Assembly (NCBI GenBank): GCA_945915475.1
Contig: CAMEFI010000024.1
Coordinates: 1 to 44,973, forward strand
DNA length: 44,973 bases
Source: an uncultured Clostridium sp.
GTDB lineage: Bacteria; Bacillota; Clostridia; Lachnospirales; Lachnospiraceae
Direction of reading: 5' to 3'
This document shows, in pieces, positions 16,111 to 24,935 of the stretch. How positions within the stretch are numbered: position 1 is the stretch's first letter; each line of letters starts with the position of its first letter. Position numbers and translations under genes: made by a program. Below the pieces are notes generated by a model. It saw nothing but the letters and a program-made list of their open reading frames with translations. It searched no databases and was not told the DNA's origin.

Positions 16111-16143
16111 TCCAACTCTTCCTTTCCAGCTCTTTTCCGGCAA

Positions 16144-16989
16144 TTACAAATCCCATTCTTTCCATATTTTCCCCTGTATATCCGATTGTCTCATCATTTC
16201 CCTGATATGAAGCAGATACCCCCTGCTCTCCGTATAACACGGATCCACCATCTTCCTAAGAAGCCTGTCAGCATTCTCCAATGTAAGCACACCCTGTTTT
16301 TCGCATAATACAAGAGATTCATATGCCTGTTCCCGTTTCTCAAGCAATACCGCAAATAACGCTTCTTCCTGTTCCGACAGATAGGATGCATAGATTTCCT
16401 GTCTTTCTTTTGAAAGATAGTTCTCCTGTCGGAATCTTGCAAATAAAACAGAAATTTTCTTTTGCTTTCTTGCAAACATATAATAATCTAAATGATTTTC
16501 CGGTTCCTCATAATCTTCTTCCCCTCCTGCCAGGAACGGGTCAAACCCTTCATCATCCGGAGTTCTCAAATATCTGCAAATCTGCCTGTCCAGCCATTCA
16601 TACCAGTTTGCTGTTCCAATTTCCGTTCCATCAAACACCTCATTGCCGGGAGCAAACTTTTCAGCGCATGCGAGCAGTTCTCCTTCCTGTTCATAAAACC
16701 GAATATTACCATTGTTCAGCTCATAAAAGATAATCTTAGAAAGCTGGTTACAGCCATCTAATATTCCCTGTCCTACTTTGATTTTTTTCTTAGGCAGCCA
16801 TAGTTCTCTTAAATCCCTGCAATGGGCAAATGCCCAGTCCTCTATACTGTGAATGTTATACGGAAGTATCACCTGCCGGAGTCTCCTGCTACCCAGACAA
16901 TATTTCCTGGGCACAATGCCATCTGCAAACGGTTGCTCATTATATATTTGTTTCCGACATTCTTCTTTATCTTGTATTTTTGTTATCAT
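16144..16989 (-). CDS. BspA-type leucine-rich-repeat protein
   Basis: 281 residues, no signal peptide. Residues 25-95 contain LRR_5-type repeats (LGSRRLRQVILPYNIHSIEDWAFAHCRDLRELWLP, GILDGCNQLSKIIFY). The C-terminal part (about 125-280) is helical and not recognised. ATG 16989 lies in a weak RBS context. First of three minus-strand genes with HTH-GNAT and the DnaA-like ATPase. Cytosolic location, from lack of signal, contrasts with secreted BspA proteins. Confidence 0.75.
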   Translation of the reverse strand: MITKIQDKEECRKQIYNEQPFADGIVPRKYCLGSRRLRQVILPYNIHSIEDWAFAHCRDLRELWLPKKKIKVGQGILDGCNQLSKIIFYELNNGNIRFYEQEGELLACAEKFAPGNEVFDGTEIGTANWYEWLDRQICRYLRTPDDEGFDPFLAGGEEDYEEPENHLDYYMFARKQKKISVLFARFRQENYLSKERQEIYASYLSEQEEALFAVLLEKREQAYESLVLCEKQGVLTLENADRLLRKMVDPCYTESRGYLLHIREMMRQSDIQGKIWKEWDL

Positions 16990-17120
16990 ATCGTTCTCAG
17001 ACTCTTTCAGCTATTGATACAAGTACCTTGTACATATATTCCATTTTCTCATATTTTGATGGAAAGCTCAATAACCATTCCTATATAATATGCTTCTCTC
17101 CTACGCCGTTTGTATACACA

Positions 17121-17175
17121 AAAGACACAAATTTACCACGCCAACTTCAAGAAGTCTTTGTAAATTTGTGTCTTT
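17121..17175 (-). terminator. Perfect 16-bp hairpin after the por operon
   Basis: AAAGACACAAATTTAC (17121-17136) pairs perfectly with its complement at 17160-17175. Read on the minus strand, it lies 53 nt after the porB stop, but only a short TTTT follows, so it may be a weak terminator or processing stem. Apart from this hairpin the region 16990-17227 holds nothing I recognise. Confidence 0.6.
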
Positions 17176-17227
17176 ATGTTCTATCCGAAAATTGTTTCCT
17201 GTCACAGTTTTTAGTCAAAATATTTTA

Positions 17228-18160
17228 TTACTGTGCACATCTATACTGTAGCTCTTCCCACCGTCTGTCCACTTCCTCCTGGAATTGAACAAGCAGGTCT
17301 TCATTTCCTTTCTTGAATAAATGTTTGAATCTTCCCTGTGGTCTTAAAAAATCCTCTATCGGAAGCTTTTTCTTTGGCTCATAGTTGAGAATCCATTTAC
17401 CATGGTCTACTTCAAACAATGGCCAGTAGCAGGTTTCCACACCAAGCTTACAGATTTCCATAATATCCTCTGTGGGATATCTCCAGCCTCTTGGACACGG
17501 AGCCATAATATTTAAGAAACAGGCTCCCTCCGTATAGATTGCTTTCTCTGCTTTTGTATGTAAATCTTTGAAATTATTCAAAAATGTTGTCTGTGCTACA
17601 TAGGGAACATCATGTGCTGCAATAATGGATGCCAGATCTTTACGGTTCTGCATCTTACCATTGGACTCACTTCCAACCGGTGTTGTGGTGGTATCTGCAT
17701 ACATTGGAGTTGCAGAAGAACGCTGGATACCGGTATTCATATAGGCACCATTGTCATAGCACACATAAACGAAATCATGATTTCTCTCCATGGCACCGGA
17801 AAGGGACTGTAATCCGATATCATAAGTTCCTCCATCACCACCAAAGGTAATGAATTTGTATGTATCATCAATCTTTCCTTTTCTCTTTAAAACTTTATAT
17901 GCTGTCTCCACACCACCCATGGTAGCGCCTGCATTTTCAAATGCATTATGAATATAACTGTCTTCGTATGCTGTGTATGGATACATAAAGGTAGATACTT
18001 CCAGACATCCGGTTGCATTACCAATGACTGCCTTGTCTCCTTCGTGAAGGGCACGAAGTACCGCACGTACTGCAATGGTTCCGCCACATCCGGCACACAT
18101 TCTATGTCCAGGAGCCAGACGTTCCGGTTTATTCATTTCTTCCTTAAAATTATAACTCAT
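17228..18160 (-). CDS. porB: Pyruvate:ferredoxin oxidoreductase (or 2-oxoacid), beta subunit
   Basis: 310 residues. Carries thiamine diphosphate: the TPP motif is GDGGTYDIGLQSLSGAMERN; the iron-sulfur cysteines include CAGCGG near the N-terminus, the NATGCLEV cysteine and probably APCP late in the chain. Together with the alpha, gamma and delta subunits it converts pyruvate and CoA to acetyl-CoA, CO2 and reduced ferredoxin, the main acetyl-CoA source in anaerobic clostridia. Sequence cannot fully separate pyruvate from 2-oxoisovalerate specificity. Last gene of porC-porD-porA-porB, 15 nt after porA. Confidence 0.93.
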   Translation of the reverse strand: MSYNFKEEMNKPERLAPGHRMCAGCGGTIAVRAVLRALHEGDKAVIGNATGCLEVSTFMYPYTAYEDSYIHNAFENAGATMGGVETAYKVLKRKGKIDDTYKFITFGGDGGTYDIGLQSLSGAMERNHDFVYVCYDNGAYMNTGIQRSSATPMYADTTTTPVGSESNGKMQNRKDLASIIAAHDVPYVAQTTFLNNFKDLHTKAEKAIYTEGACFLNIMAPCPRGWRYPTEDIMEICKLGVETCYWPLFEVDHGKWILNYEPKKKLPIEDFLRPQGRFKHLFKKGNEDLLVQFQEEVDRRWEELQYRCAQ

Positions 18161-18175
18161 CTCATCTGCCTCCCT

Positions 18176-19399
18176 CTAATTCTTTTTTGCAGGATTCTCC
18201 CGCATAGCAACATAACCTTCGCCGCGCAGCCCTATATAACGATATTCTGCAAATGGCTTACCCTCTTGATCATAACTTTCCAGATCTTTAAAAATCTGTT
18301 CTGCCTCTTTCACAGTAAAATCACGTCCACCTAATCCGTATACCAGATTAAATGCTGTCACATTTCTTGCATAATCATAAACGGCCGACTTCACCTCTGC
18401 ACCAAGGGGACCACCCTGTCCCCGGAAACTCTCGCAACGATCCATAATTGCTACTGTCTTACAATTTTTAAGTGCTTCTGCAATCTCTTCATCCGGGAAC
18501 GGACGAAATACTCTAAGCTTCAACAGACCAACTTTCATTCCCTGCTCACGCAGTTCATCGATTGCATCTTTGGCGGTTCCTGCTGCAGAACCGATGATCA
18601 CCATCGCATACTCTGCATCCTCCAAACGATATGCCTCAAAGAAACCATAGCTTCTTCCTGAAACTTCCCCATATTCTTTGCCAACGTCTAATATTACTTT
18701 CTTGGCATTCCGCATGGCAGTATTCTGTGCCATCTTTGTCTCCATATAATAATTGGAAACTGCATATGGACCAACAGCCATTGGCTGGTCAGCATTCAGC
18801 AGATAATTCTCCGGTTCATACTCACCAACAAACCTTTTAACCTTATCATCCTCTAATAACTCAATATTCTCTACCGCATGACTGGTAATAAAACCATCCT
18901 GGCAGATCATGATCGGAAGTCTTACATCCTTGTGTTCCGAAATTCGGTATGCCTGCACGAAATTGTCATATACCTCCTGATTATTTTCAGCATAGATCTG
19001 GATAAATCCGGTATCTCTTGCGCCCATGGAATCCGAATGGTCACAGTTAATATTAATCGGACCGGATAATGCACGGTTTACCAGACAAAGTGCCAAAGGT
19101 AGACGGTTCGATGCTGCCACATAAAGTTCCTCCCACATCAAAGCCAGACCGCAGGAGGAAGTAGCAGTCAATGCCCTTGCACCGGCTGCGGAAGCACCAA
19201 TGGTAGCACTCATGGAACTATGTTCACTCTCCACCGGAATAAACTCCGTATCCATCTCACCATTTGCAATATAATTTGCCACATACTGTGGAATCTCCGT
19301 GGAAGGTGTAATTGGAAATGCCGGCATAACATCCGGATTTACCTGCTTGATTGCATAGGAAATGGCTTCATTTCCCGATAAACGCTCTCGAATTGCCAT
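18176..19399 (-). CDS. porA: Pyruvate:ferredoxin oxidoreductase, alpha subunit
   Basis: 407 residues. The N-terminal pyrimidine-binding half shows PAFPITPSTEIP, VESEHSSMSATIGASAAGAR, TSSCGLALMWEELYVAASNRLP and NINCDHSDSMGARDTGFIQIYAENNQE, the usual PorA signature; the C-terminal half is the domain II transketolase fold (VIIGSAAGTAKDAIDELREQGMKVGLLKLRVFRPFP). Starts immediately after the porD stop. A complete family member of usual length. Confidence 0.93.
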   Translation of the reverse strand: MAIRERLSGNEAISYAIKQVNPDVMPAFPITPSTEIPQYVANYIANGEMDTEFIPVESEHSSMSATIGASAAGARALTATSSCGLALMWEELYVAASNRLPLALCLVNRALSGPININCDHSDSMGARDTGFIQIYAENNQEVYDNFVQAYRISEHKDVRLPIMICQDGFITSHAVENIELLEDDKVKRFVGEYEPENYLLNADQPMAVGPYAVSNYYMETKMAQNTAMRNAKKVILDVGKEYGEVSGRSYGFFEAYRLEDAEYAMVIIGSAAGTAKDAIDELREQGMKVGLLKLRVFRPFPDEEIAEALKNCKTVAIMDRCESFRGQGGPLGAEVKSAVYDYARNVTAFNLVYGLGGRDFTVKEAEQIFKDLESYDQEGKPFAEYRYIGLRGEGYVAMRENPAKKN

Positions 19400-19400
19400 C

Positions 19401-19706
19401 TTACTGTCCCTCCTTCATTGAAATAGCATCAAAAGGACATACTTTTGCACATATGCCGCATCCCTTACAGTGGTCATAGTCAAAATCCTGTCTCTTACAT
19501 TCTTTTACCGGAATGGAGCTATCCGGACAGACTGGAACGCAAAGAAGACATTGCTTGCATTTCTCACTATGAAATACCGGCGTCTGTGTTCTCCATTCAC
19601 CTGTTTTGAATAATCTGGAGGTTCCGGCACCATATACCTGATTTCCCTCCGTCAGATCCTGCCATTCGCTTTTTTCTGTAATCTTTGTAATATCCGTTGC
19701 TGCCAT
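19401..19706 (-). CDS. porD: Pyruvate:ferredoxin oxidoreductase, delta (2x[4Fe-4S]) subunit
   Basis: 101 residues. Two complete cluster motifs: CKQCLLCVPVCP and CKGCGICAKVCP, each CxxCxxCxxxCP, which carry electrons from the TPP site to external ferredoxin. The start ATG directly follows the porC stop, with GGAGGTGGAG in the porC end as RBS. Second gene of the operon. Confidence 0.95.
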   Translation of the reverse strand: MAATDITKITEKSEWQDLTEGNQVYGAGTSRLFKTGEWRTQTPVFHSEKCKQCLLCVPVCPDSSIPVKECKRQDFDYDHCKGCGICAKVCPFDAISMKEGQ

Positions 19707-20279
19707 CTACTCCACCTCCTTAAATGCCATATGTAATGCCTTTAAGTTACCCTCAATCACTTCCGGTTTCTTTGCAAATTTATGTTTGTAAGAACCTTCC
19801 ATCTCCCGAAAGAAATCCTCCTTTGTCATAACCTTGCTGATTGCAACAATGGCTGCTAACATCGGGGAGTTCGGAAAATATCTTCCCAGGCACTCTTCAG
19901 AGATTCTTCTTGCATCTAAGGTATATACCTTACCGGTATATCCCTTCAAAAATGGTTTTACCTCTTCCACACTCTTTGTGGTATTGATGACAATGGCACC
20001 CTCCGGATTCAATCCATTGGTCACATCTACACTCTCTAGCAATGTTTCATCTACCACAACCACATAATCCGGATCATAAATATTGGAATGTACACGGATC
20101 GGATTCTCACTAATCCGGTTATATGCCGTAATCGGTGCTCCCATTCGTTCCGGACCATACTCCGGAAACCCTTGTACATGTTTTCCTGTCATAAATGCGG
20201 CATCCGCTAACATCAGTGCCGCTGACTTGGCGCCCTGGCCACCACGGCCATGCCATCTGATTTCTACTGTGTTTTTCAC
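19707..20279 (-). CDS. porC: Pyruvate:ferredoxin oxidoreductase, gamma subunit
   Basis: 190 residues. RWHGRGGQGAKSAALMLADAAFMTGKHVQGFPEYGPERMGAPITAYNRI is the signature of the gamma subunit, which binds the CoA substrate. First gene of the operon. Start is GTG at 20279, with AAGGAG 8 nt upstream; no ATG alternative is nearby in frame. The promoter lies at 20338-20366, nested with the terminator of the upstream ABC operon. Confidence 0.95.
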   Translation of the reverse strand: MKNTVEIRWHGRGGQGAKSAALMLADAAFMTGKHVQGFPEYGPERMGAPITAYNRISENPIRVHSNIYDPDYVVVVDETLLESVDVTNGLNPEGAIVINTTKSVEEVKPFLKGYTGKVYTLDARRISEECLGRYFPNSPMLAAIVAISKVMTKEDFFREMEGSYKHKFAKKPEVIEGNLKALHMAFKEVE

Positions 20280-20310
20280 GTTTTACACTCCTTGCCTTTC
20301 CTTTTTTCAT

Positions 20311-20354
20311 TAAAAAACCCATAGCGCACTATTCGGTATTATAGGTGCTATGGG
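20311..20354 (-). terminator. Rho-independent terminator of the ABC transporter operon
   Basis: CCCATAGC (minus strand 20354-20347) pairs with GCTATGGG (20325-20318), followed by TTTTTT at 20317-20312. The 21-nt loop contains the -10 box of the por promoter. Confidence 0.82.
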
Positions 20355-20366
20355 CAAAAATGTAAA
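20338..20366 (-). promoter_or_regulatory. por operon promoter nested in the upstream terminator
   Basis: On the minus strand TTTACA (20361-20366), exactly 17 bp, TATAAT (20338-20343). The spacer contains the first arm of the terminator hairpin and the -10 is in its loop, so transcripts starting near 20331 keep only the second arm and should not terminate. Confidence 0.75.
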
Positions 20367-20419
20367 GTGAAAATATGAATCGTTTTCATCGTATAGATGA
20401 GCGCATCTCATTATTATGC

Positions 20420-21190
20420 TCACACATTTCTCCGGTTAAAGACCACCACAGCCACTCCAAGCTGCACCACCGTTAGGATTCCGGTTACCACCAGTGCCGT
20501 GGCATAATCATTGGTTGATCCCGTACCGGATAACAGACCGGAGGCACCCATCAGATATGTCGGAAGATATTCTTTCCAATCCGGCACAATACTGAACAGA
20601 TAAAGGATAAATAATACCCCGCCGGTTCCCACTGCCACTGCGGAGCCTGAGGAACAAAGTGTGGAAAAAAACATCAGAAGGGATATGAGCCACACCCCCA
20701 GCATATAGACGCAAAATGCAGCAAACCCCAGATCTTTCGCAATCCCATTCTCCCAGAAATATGCATTATACACATAGGTAATCCCATAACACATCCAGTA
20801 TCCATAACTCCATAATAAAAGTAGCACCACGCTTTTTGCCGCAACAACTTTCCACCGGGAAAGCCCTTTTGTGATCATATTGATCAACGTCCCTTTTTGA
20901 TATTCCATTGCAAGAATACCACTAAACATCAGAAGGAATACGATTAATGCCATGGGAACATTTTTGTAAAACTGCATCCAGGAAGTAAGCGCATCAACCT
21001 TTGCCTCCGTTATCGTAAGTCCGGAGCCCTCCAGACTTTCTGAAATAGTCTCCATCATCCATGGTGTCAGTTTGGCAATGGCAGGATTCATAACACCGAA
21101 TAGAATAAACAATACCGTAATGATCAGGAACTTACCGGTACGTAATAATTCCATACATTCCTTTTTCATAAACGCCATAAACTGTGTCAT
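20420..21190 (-). CDS. ABC-2-type permease
   Basis: 256 residues with about six membrane segments. The N-terminal MKKECMELLRTGKFLIITVLFILFG and MEYQKGTLINMITKGLSRWKVVAAK are typical of ABC-2 permeases of the NatB/BcrB-like type. It forms the channel for the ATPase encoded just upstream, with which it overlaps by 4 nt (ATGA). Substrate unknown; the operon layout (XRE regulator, PLDc_N protein, ATPase, permease) is like peptide-antibiotic defence modules. The operon ends at the terminator 20311-20354. Confidence 0.88.
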   Translation of the reverse strand: MTQFMAFMKKECMELLRTGKFLIITVLFILFGVMNPAIAKLTPWMMETISESLEGSGLTITEAKVDALTSWMQFYKNVPMALIVFLLMFSGILAMEYQKGTLINMITKGLSRWKVVAAKSVVLLLLWSYGYWMCYGITYVYNAYFWENGIAKDLGFAAFCVYMLGVWLISLLMFFSTLCSSGSAVAVGTGGVLFILYLFSIVPDWKEYLPTYLMGASGLLSGTGSTNDYATALVVTGILTVVQLGVAVVVFNRRNV

Positions 21191-22089
21191 CTGCCTACCA
21201 CCTCCATAAATAAATCTTCCAGATCCGGCTCTAGCATCTCCAACTTCTGTACAGGAATATGATTCTTGGCTAAGATATGCATGATTTCCATCATATCCTG
21301 CTCTGTCTTTTTCTCATAAATCAGTCTCAGTGCTGACTCCTGTTTTCCTTCTGCATACAGCTTTTGAAAACGACATGCATCCTCCGGCTTACAGAACTCG
21401 ATTTCCAATCCCGTTCCTCCCCGAAGTCTCTTCACTTCTTCCAAGGTTCCCTGTAAGGCAATCTCTCCGTTATGAAGAAATGCAATCTTGTCACAAATAC
21501 GTTCCACATCGGATAAGATATGTGTGGAAAAAATAACCGTTGTCTCATCTTTCACTGCAGATAAAATATCCAGTATTTCTTTTCGCCCTACCGGGTCTAA
21601 TGCAGACGTGGGTTCATCACAAATCAACAGTTTCGGTCTGTTTAACAATGCCTGTGCAATCCCTAACCGTTGCTTCATTCCTCTGGAAAATCCGTGAATC
21701 CGTTTATTCGCCTCTTTGAGACCAACCATCTCCAAAAGTGCGTCCGTTCTCTCTCTACACTCCGTCTTAGATAATCCCGTAATACTTCCGCACAACATTA
21801 GATATTCTCCCGGGGTCATAAATCCATAAAACTCCGGTACATCCGGCAGATATCCGATATAACGATTGGTTTCATTCTGTCCATAACGAACCTTCTTTCC
21901 ATTTACGCTAATCTCTCCTCTATCCATCTGTAATAATCCAAGTATCATTTTCATGGTTGTGGTTTTCCCTGCACCATTTTGTCCGATAAAGCCAAACACC
22001 GAACCCTCCGGCACCGAAAAATTGATATCCTTTACAATCCTTCTCTCGCCAAAGGACTTTGATACATTGGTTAATGTAAGCATATCCAT
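21187..22089 (-). CDS. ABC transporter ATP-binding protein
   Basis: 300 residues. Walker A is GQNGAGKTT (36-44), the signature is FSRGMKQRL in place of LSGGQ, Walker B is LLICDEPTSALDP, and the His switch is IFSTHIL. The C-terminal region after residue 230 resembles the domain of BcrA/NatA-type ATPases. The frame extends to 22167, but ATG 22089 overlaps the previous stop (TGATG) and has GAGG before it, so the shorter form is used. Energises the permease of the next gene. Confidence 0.92.
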   Translation of the reverse strand: MDMLTLTNVSKSFGERRIVKDINFSVPEGSVFGFIGQNGAGKTTTMKMILGLLQMDRGEISVNGKKVRYGQNETNRYIGYLPDVPEFYGFMTPGEYLMLCGSITGLSKTECRERTDALLEMVGLKEANKRIHGFSRGMKQRLGIAQALLNRPKLLICDEPTSALDPVGRKEILDILSAVKDETTVIFSTHILSDVERICDKIAFLHNGEIALQGTLEEVKRLRGGTGLEIEFCKPEDACRFQKLYAEGKQESALRLIYEKKTEQDMMEIMHILAKNHIPVQKLEMLEPDLEDLFMEVVGR

Positions 22090-22310
22090 CACGCATCCTC
22101 TTTTCCTAAAATAAAGTAAAGAATCGGTCCCACATAATTCATCCCCACAATGGCTATGATTAACCAAAGGGTTCGATTTCCTCTCTTATAGGTCTTATGG
22201 GTCAAAATGTGCCATAGGGTATAACCGAATAATCCAAACTCCAGAATAATAAGTGGTATTAAAAATGGTAAAAACTCTGTTAACTGACTAAATTGTGCCT
22301 GCATGTTCAT
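22089..22310 (-). CDS. Small PLDc_N-type membrane protein
   Basis: 73 residues with two membrane helices (LPFLIPLIILEFGLFGYTLWHIL and TLWLIIAIVGMNYVGPILYFIL) joined by a short basic loop TYKRGNR, matching the phospholipase-D N-terminal membrane domain family, without a nuclease part. Its ATG overlaps the regulator's stop by 4 nt and its stop overlaps the ATPase start by 1 nt, so it is tightly coupled in the ABC operon. It may be an immunity or accessory subunit; that is inference. Confidence 0.85.
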   Translation of the reverse strand: MNMQAQFSQLTEFLPFLIPLIILEFGLFGYTLWHILTHKTYKRGNRTLWLIIAIVGMNYVGPILYFILGKEDA

Positions 22311-23446
22311 TCTCCTCCTATTTCCTCTCTTCTTTTTTGTATTATTCTTTCTTTCAATGTAACAAATGCCTTTTCCCTCTCCAAAGAAGCAAATGCCGGA
22401 TGGCTAAATGCATGGATTGCACTGTCCCAGATTACTTTTTTATCCCGGGGTGCATTTCCGCCAAGCTCCTGTTCCTGAAGCCATTGCTCCAACTTGGTAA
22501 AATAGGAATCTCCATGAATAATAATTTCCTCGCCCGTCAACAAAATCTCTATTGCTTTCCCGAACCGTTTAAGATAGTTCAATGCATTCTCATTGTCCCC
22601 CTGTTCCGCATAAAGAATAGCTGCCTGATACCAGAAAAGTGCAATACTGTTTGCATTTAAATGAAGCAGATCATAAGCTTCTGCCACTATACTCACCCGT
22701 CGGATGGTTTCTTCGCAAACATCTATATCTCCACCATGAATCGACAGATATTCCGTCGCCCATCCAATCAGATTGATCACCTCATGATACATATTAAGCT
22801 GACTGAAACTATCTGCCTTGTCCAGCTCGCCTGTCATCTGATATGCCTGAACCAGTAATGCTGCACTCTGCCTTGTTTCACTGATGGGATTCATAATCTC
22901 TTCCAATGTTTCGATTACTTCTGCTGCTTTCCCCAGTTGCAGCAAAATCATGGCACGCATTACTACCGTCTTATTGCAAATGCTGATTTCCTTACACAAT
23001 CCTAGAATATGATCACACACTTGCAACGCATGCTCCAATAGTTCCTGTTGACGTTGCGGATTGTCTGCCAACATAAAATGATTGAGATACAATAAGACAA
23101 GCTGATATAGGAAGGAATAACAGTTATAATATTCCTTTTCTATTCTCCCCGCCCTTGCAACCACCTCTTCAAAGGGTTCCTTTGCAAAAGCCTCTGCCAG
23201 TTCCAAATATATCTTTTGTATCTGTTCCCGGCTAAGTTGCGGTTCATATCCTAACAATTCGTCAATGGTCACATCAAAAAATGATGCCAGTCTCGGAAGT
23301 AACAAAATATCCGGCATACTCTGCTTTGTTTCCCATTTCGAAACGGATGCCTTTGTCACCCCCACATAGTCTGCCAACTGTTCCTGCGTAATTTTCTTTT
23401 CACGCCGAAACCTGATAATATTTTCTGCTATACTCAATGCATTCAT
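22307..23446 (-). CDS. XRE HTH regulator with TPR-like helical C-terminus
   Basis: 379 residues from ATG 23446 (AGGAGG ahead; the frame extends to 23548 but those residues lie upstream of the mapped promoter). Residues 5-60 are XRE-type HTH: IIRFRREKKITQEQLADYVGVTKASVSKWETKQSMPDI, followed by TIDELLGYEP. Residues 80-379 are helical repeats (LVLLYLNHFML, AAILYAEQGDNENALNYLKRFGKA), as in peptide-responsive or metabolic-sensing RRNPP-like regulators. First gene of the operon, so it probably controls its own transporter. The ligand is unknown. Confidence 0.88.
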   Translation of the reverse strand: MNALSIAENIIRFRREKKITQEQLADYVGVTKASVSKWETKQSMPDILLLPRLASFFDVTIDELLGYEPQLSREQIQKIYLELAEAFAKEPFEEVVARAGRIEKEYYNCYSFLYQLVLLYLNHFMLADNPQRQQELLEHALQVCDHILGLCKEISICNKTVVMRAMILLQLGKAAEVIETLEEIMNPISETRQSAALLVQAYQMTGELDKADSFSQLNMYHEVINLIGWATEYLSIHGGDIDVCEETIRRVSIVAEAYDLLHLNANSIALFWYQAAILYAEQGDNENALNYLKRFGKAIEILLTGEEIIIHGDSYFTKLEQWLQEQELGGNAPRDKKVIWDSAIHAFSHPAFASLEREKAFVTLKERIIQKRREEIGGE

Positions 23447-23467
23447 GAAAAAACCTCCTCTTGATTT

Positions 23468-23496
23468 ATCATAACCAAAAGAAGGCTCTAATTCAA
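23468..23496 (-). promoter_or_regulatory. Sigma-A-type promoter of the HTH/ABC operon
   Basis: TTGAAT (23491-23496), 17-bp spacer, TATGAT (23468-23473) on the minus strand. The transcript would begin near 23461, about 15 nt before ATG 23446, which supports the short start of the regulator. Confidence 0.7.
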
Positions 23497-23544
23497 TGGA
23501 GCAAAGCGATATTCTGCGATTAAAAATCAACCGGCAGGAAACCA

Positions 23545-24915
23545 TCACTCCTTTTTTATTGCTTCAAATTTCACAAAATATTTTCGATAGGTAACAATAA
23601 ATAAGATAATGGACAATGTTGCAGCCAAATAATCCGTAACCGGCTGTGCTAACGCAACATATCTTGCTGTATGAAAGATATGACTGAACACAAAAAGGAT
23701 TGGCATATACAATAGTCCCTGCCTGCTAATGGAAAGAATTAACGATGGAATTGCCGCACCGGTAGACTGGATTGCATTGATCATCACAAATAAAATTCCC
23801 AAAACCGGTCCGGACAAAATATAGATCCTTGCAAATTGCATTCCATAAGTAAATGCATCCGCATTATCTAAAAATGCCGTGACAAGCGGACCTGCAAAGC
23901 AATAACAGATTACAGTCATAACCATACTTAACCCAAATGCGAGACACAGCGAAAACCGTAAAACTGCCATGTAACGTTTCTTATTACGTGCTCCAAAACA
24001 GAATCCAAGTAACGGCTGGATACCTGTTCCCAATCCAATAAGCAACATAACTGCAATCATATTGACCTTCATGGCAACCCCAAGACCTGCAACCGCCATA
24101 TCTCCATATCCTGCCATTACTTTATTGATCAATATATTGGAAACACTCATCAACACACTATTTAAAGATGCAGGAACTCCAATCGCTAACACACCTGACG
24201 CAATCTTATCTGTTGCCTGATAATCCCCTATCCGGATCGATAAAATACTGCGTTTGGAAACCAGATGAATGATATAAAAAACCGCAGCAAATGCATTTCC
24301 CAATACAGTTGCCACAGCAGCACCTGCAACATTCCAGCCCAATCCCAGGATCATGACCGGATCCAGAATGATATTTACCAGATTCCCAATGATCATACCA
24401 CTCATAGCAGTTTTGGCACGTCCTTCGGAACGAATAATATTACTAAATGCATTACTAACAATCAAAAAGGGAATTCCCACTGCCACAATATTCAGATACT
24501 GGGAAGCATACTGTATCGTATCATCACTGGCTCCCACCAATCGACAAATAGGCTTCACATAAATCCATATACAAACCATGGCAATCACACCAATGCCAAG
24601 TCCTGTCCAGAAGCAAAAAGAAGAAGTTTTCTTTGCCTTATCTTCCTTTCCCTCACCAAACAGACGGGAAATCAATGATGTACCACCAATTCCAAACAAA
24701 AGCCCCACCGCCATAAACAGCAGAAATACCGGTGTTGCAATGGAAACTGCTGCCACCATATATGCATTTTTTGTCTGACCAATAAAAAATGTATCTGCCA
24801 GATTATATAATAACACCATCAACATACTGATAATTGACGGCACAATATTGCTAAGTACCGCCTTCGGAACCGGAGCATTTTCAAAAATCTCTAATGTTTT
24901 ATCTTTTTTGTCCAT
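23545..24915 (-). CDS. MATE-family multidrug efflux protein
   Basis: 456 residues with about 12 membrane segments. The N-terminal part LSNIVPSIISMLMVLLYNLADTFFIGQ and the internal repeat around VGVPASLNSVLMSVSNILINKVMAGYG-type sequence show the two-lobed MATE fold of the NorM/DinF superfamily, which exports cationic drugs with Na+ or H+. Start chosen at ATG 24915 (GAGGA 5 nt upstream) rather than the GTG at 24927. It follows the ABC exporter by 20 nt, so it likely belongs to the MarR-controlled operon. Confidence 0.9.
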   Translation of the reverse strand: MDKKDKTLEIFENAPVPKAVLSNIVPSIISMLMVLLYNLADTFFIGQTKNAYMVAAVSIATPVFLLFMAVGLLFGIGGTSLISRLFGEGKEDKAKKTSSFCFWTGLGIGVIAMVCIWIYVKPICRLVGASDDTIQYASQYLNIVAVGIPFLIVSNAFSNIIRSEGRAKTAMSGMIIGNLVNIILDPVMILGLGWNVAGAAVATVLGNAFAAVFYIIHLVSKRSILSIRIGDYQATDKIASGVLAIGVPASLNSVLMSVSNILINKVMAGYGDMAVAGLGVAMKVNMIAVMLLIGLGTGIQPLLGFCFGARNKKRYMAVLRFSLCLAFGLSMVMTVICYCFAGPLVTAFLDNADAFTYGMQFARIYILSGPVLGILFVMINAIQSTGAAIPSLILSISRQGLLYMPILFVFSHIFHTARYVALAQPVTDYLAATLSIILFIVTYRKYFVKFEAIKKE

Positions 24916-24935
24916 ATTTTTCCTCACTATTCTAT

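Noticed and set aside
17121-17175. Second MITE
   Set aside because: Only one perfect hairpin without terminal repeats or flanking duplications; better read as a terminator-like stem.
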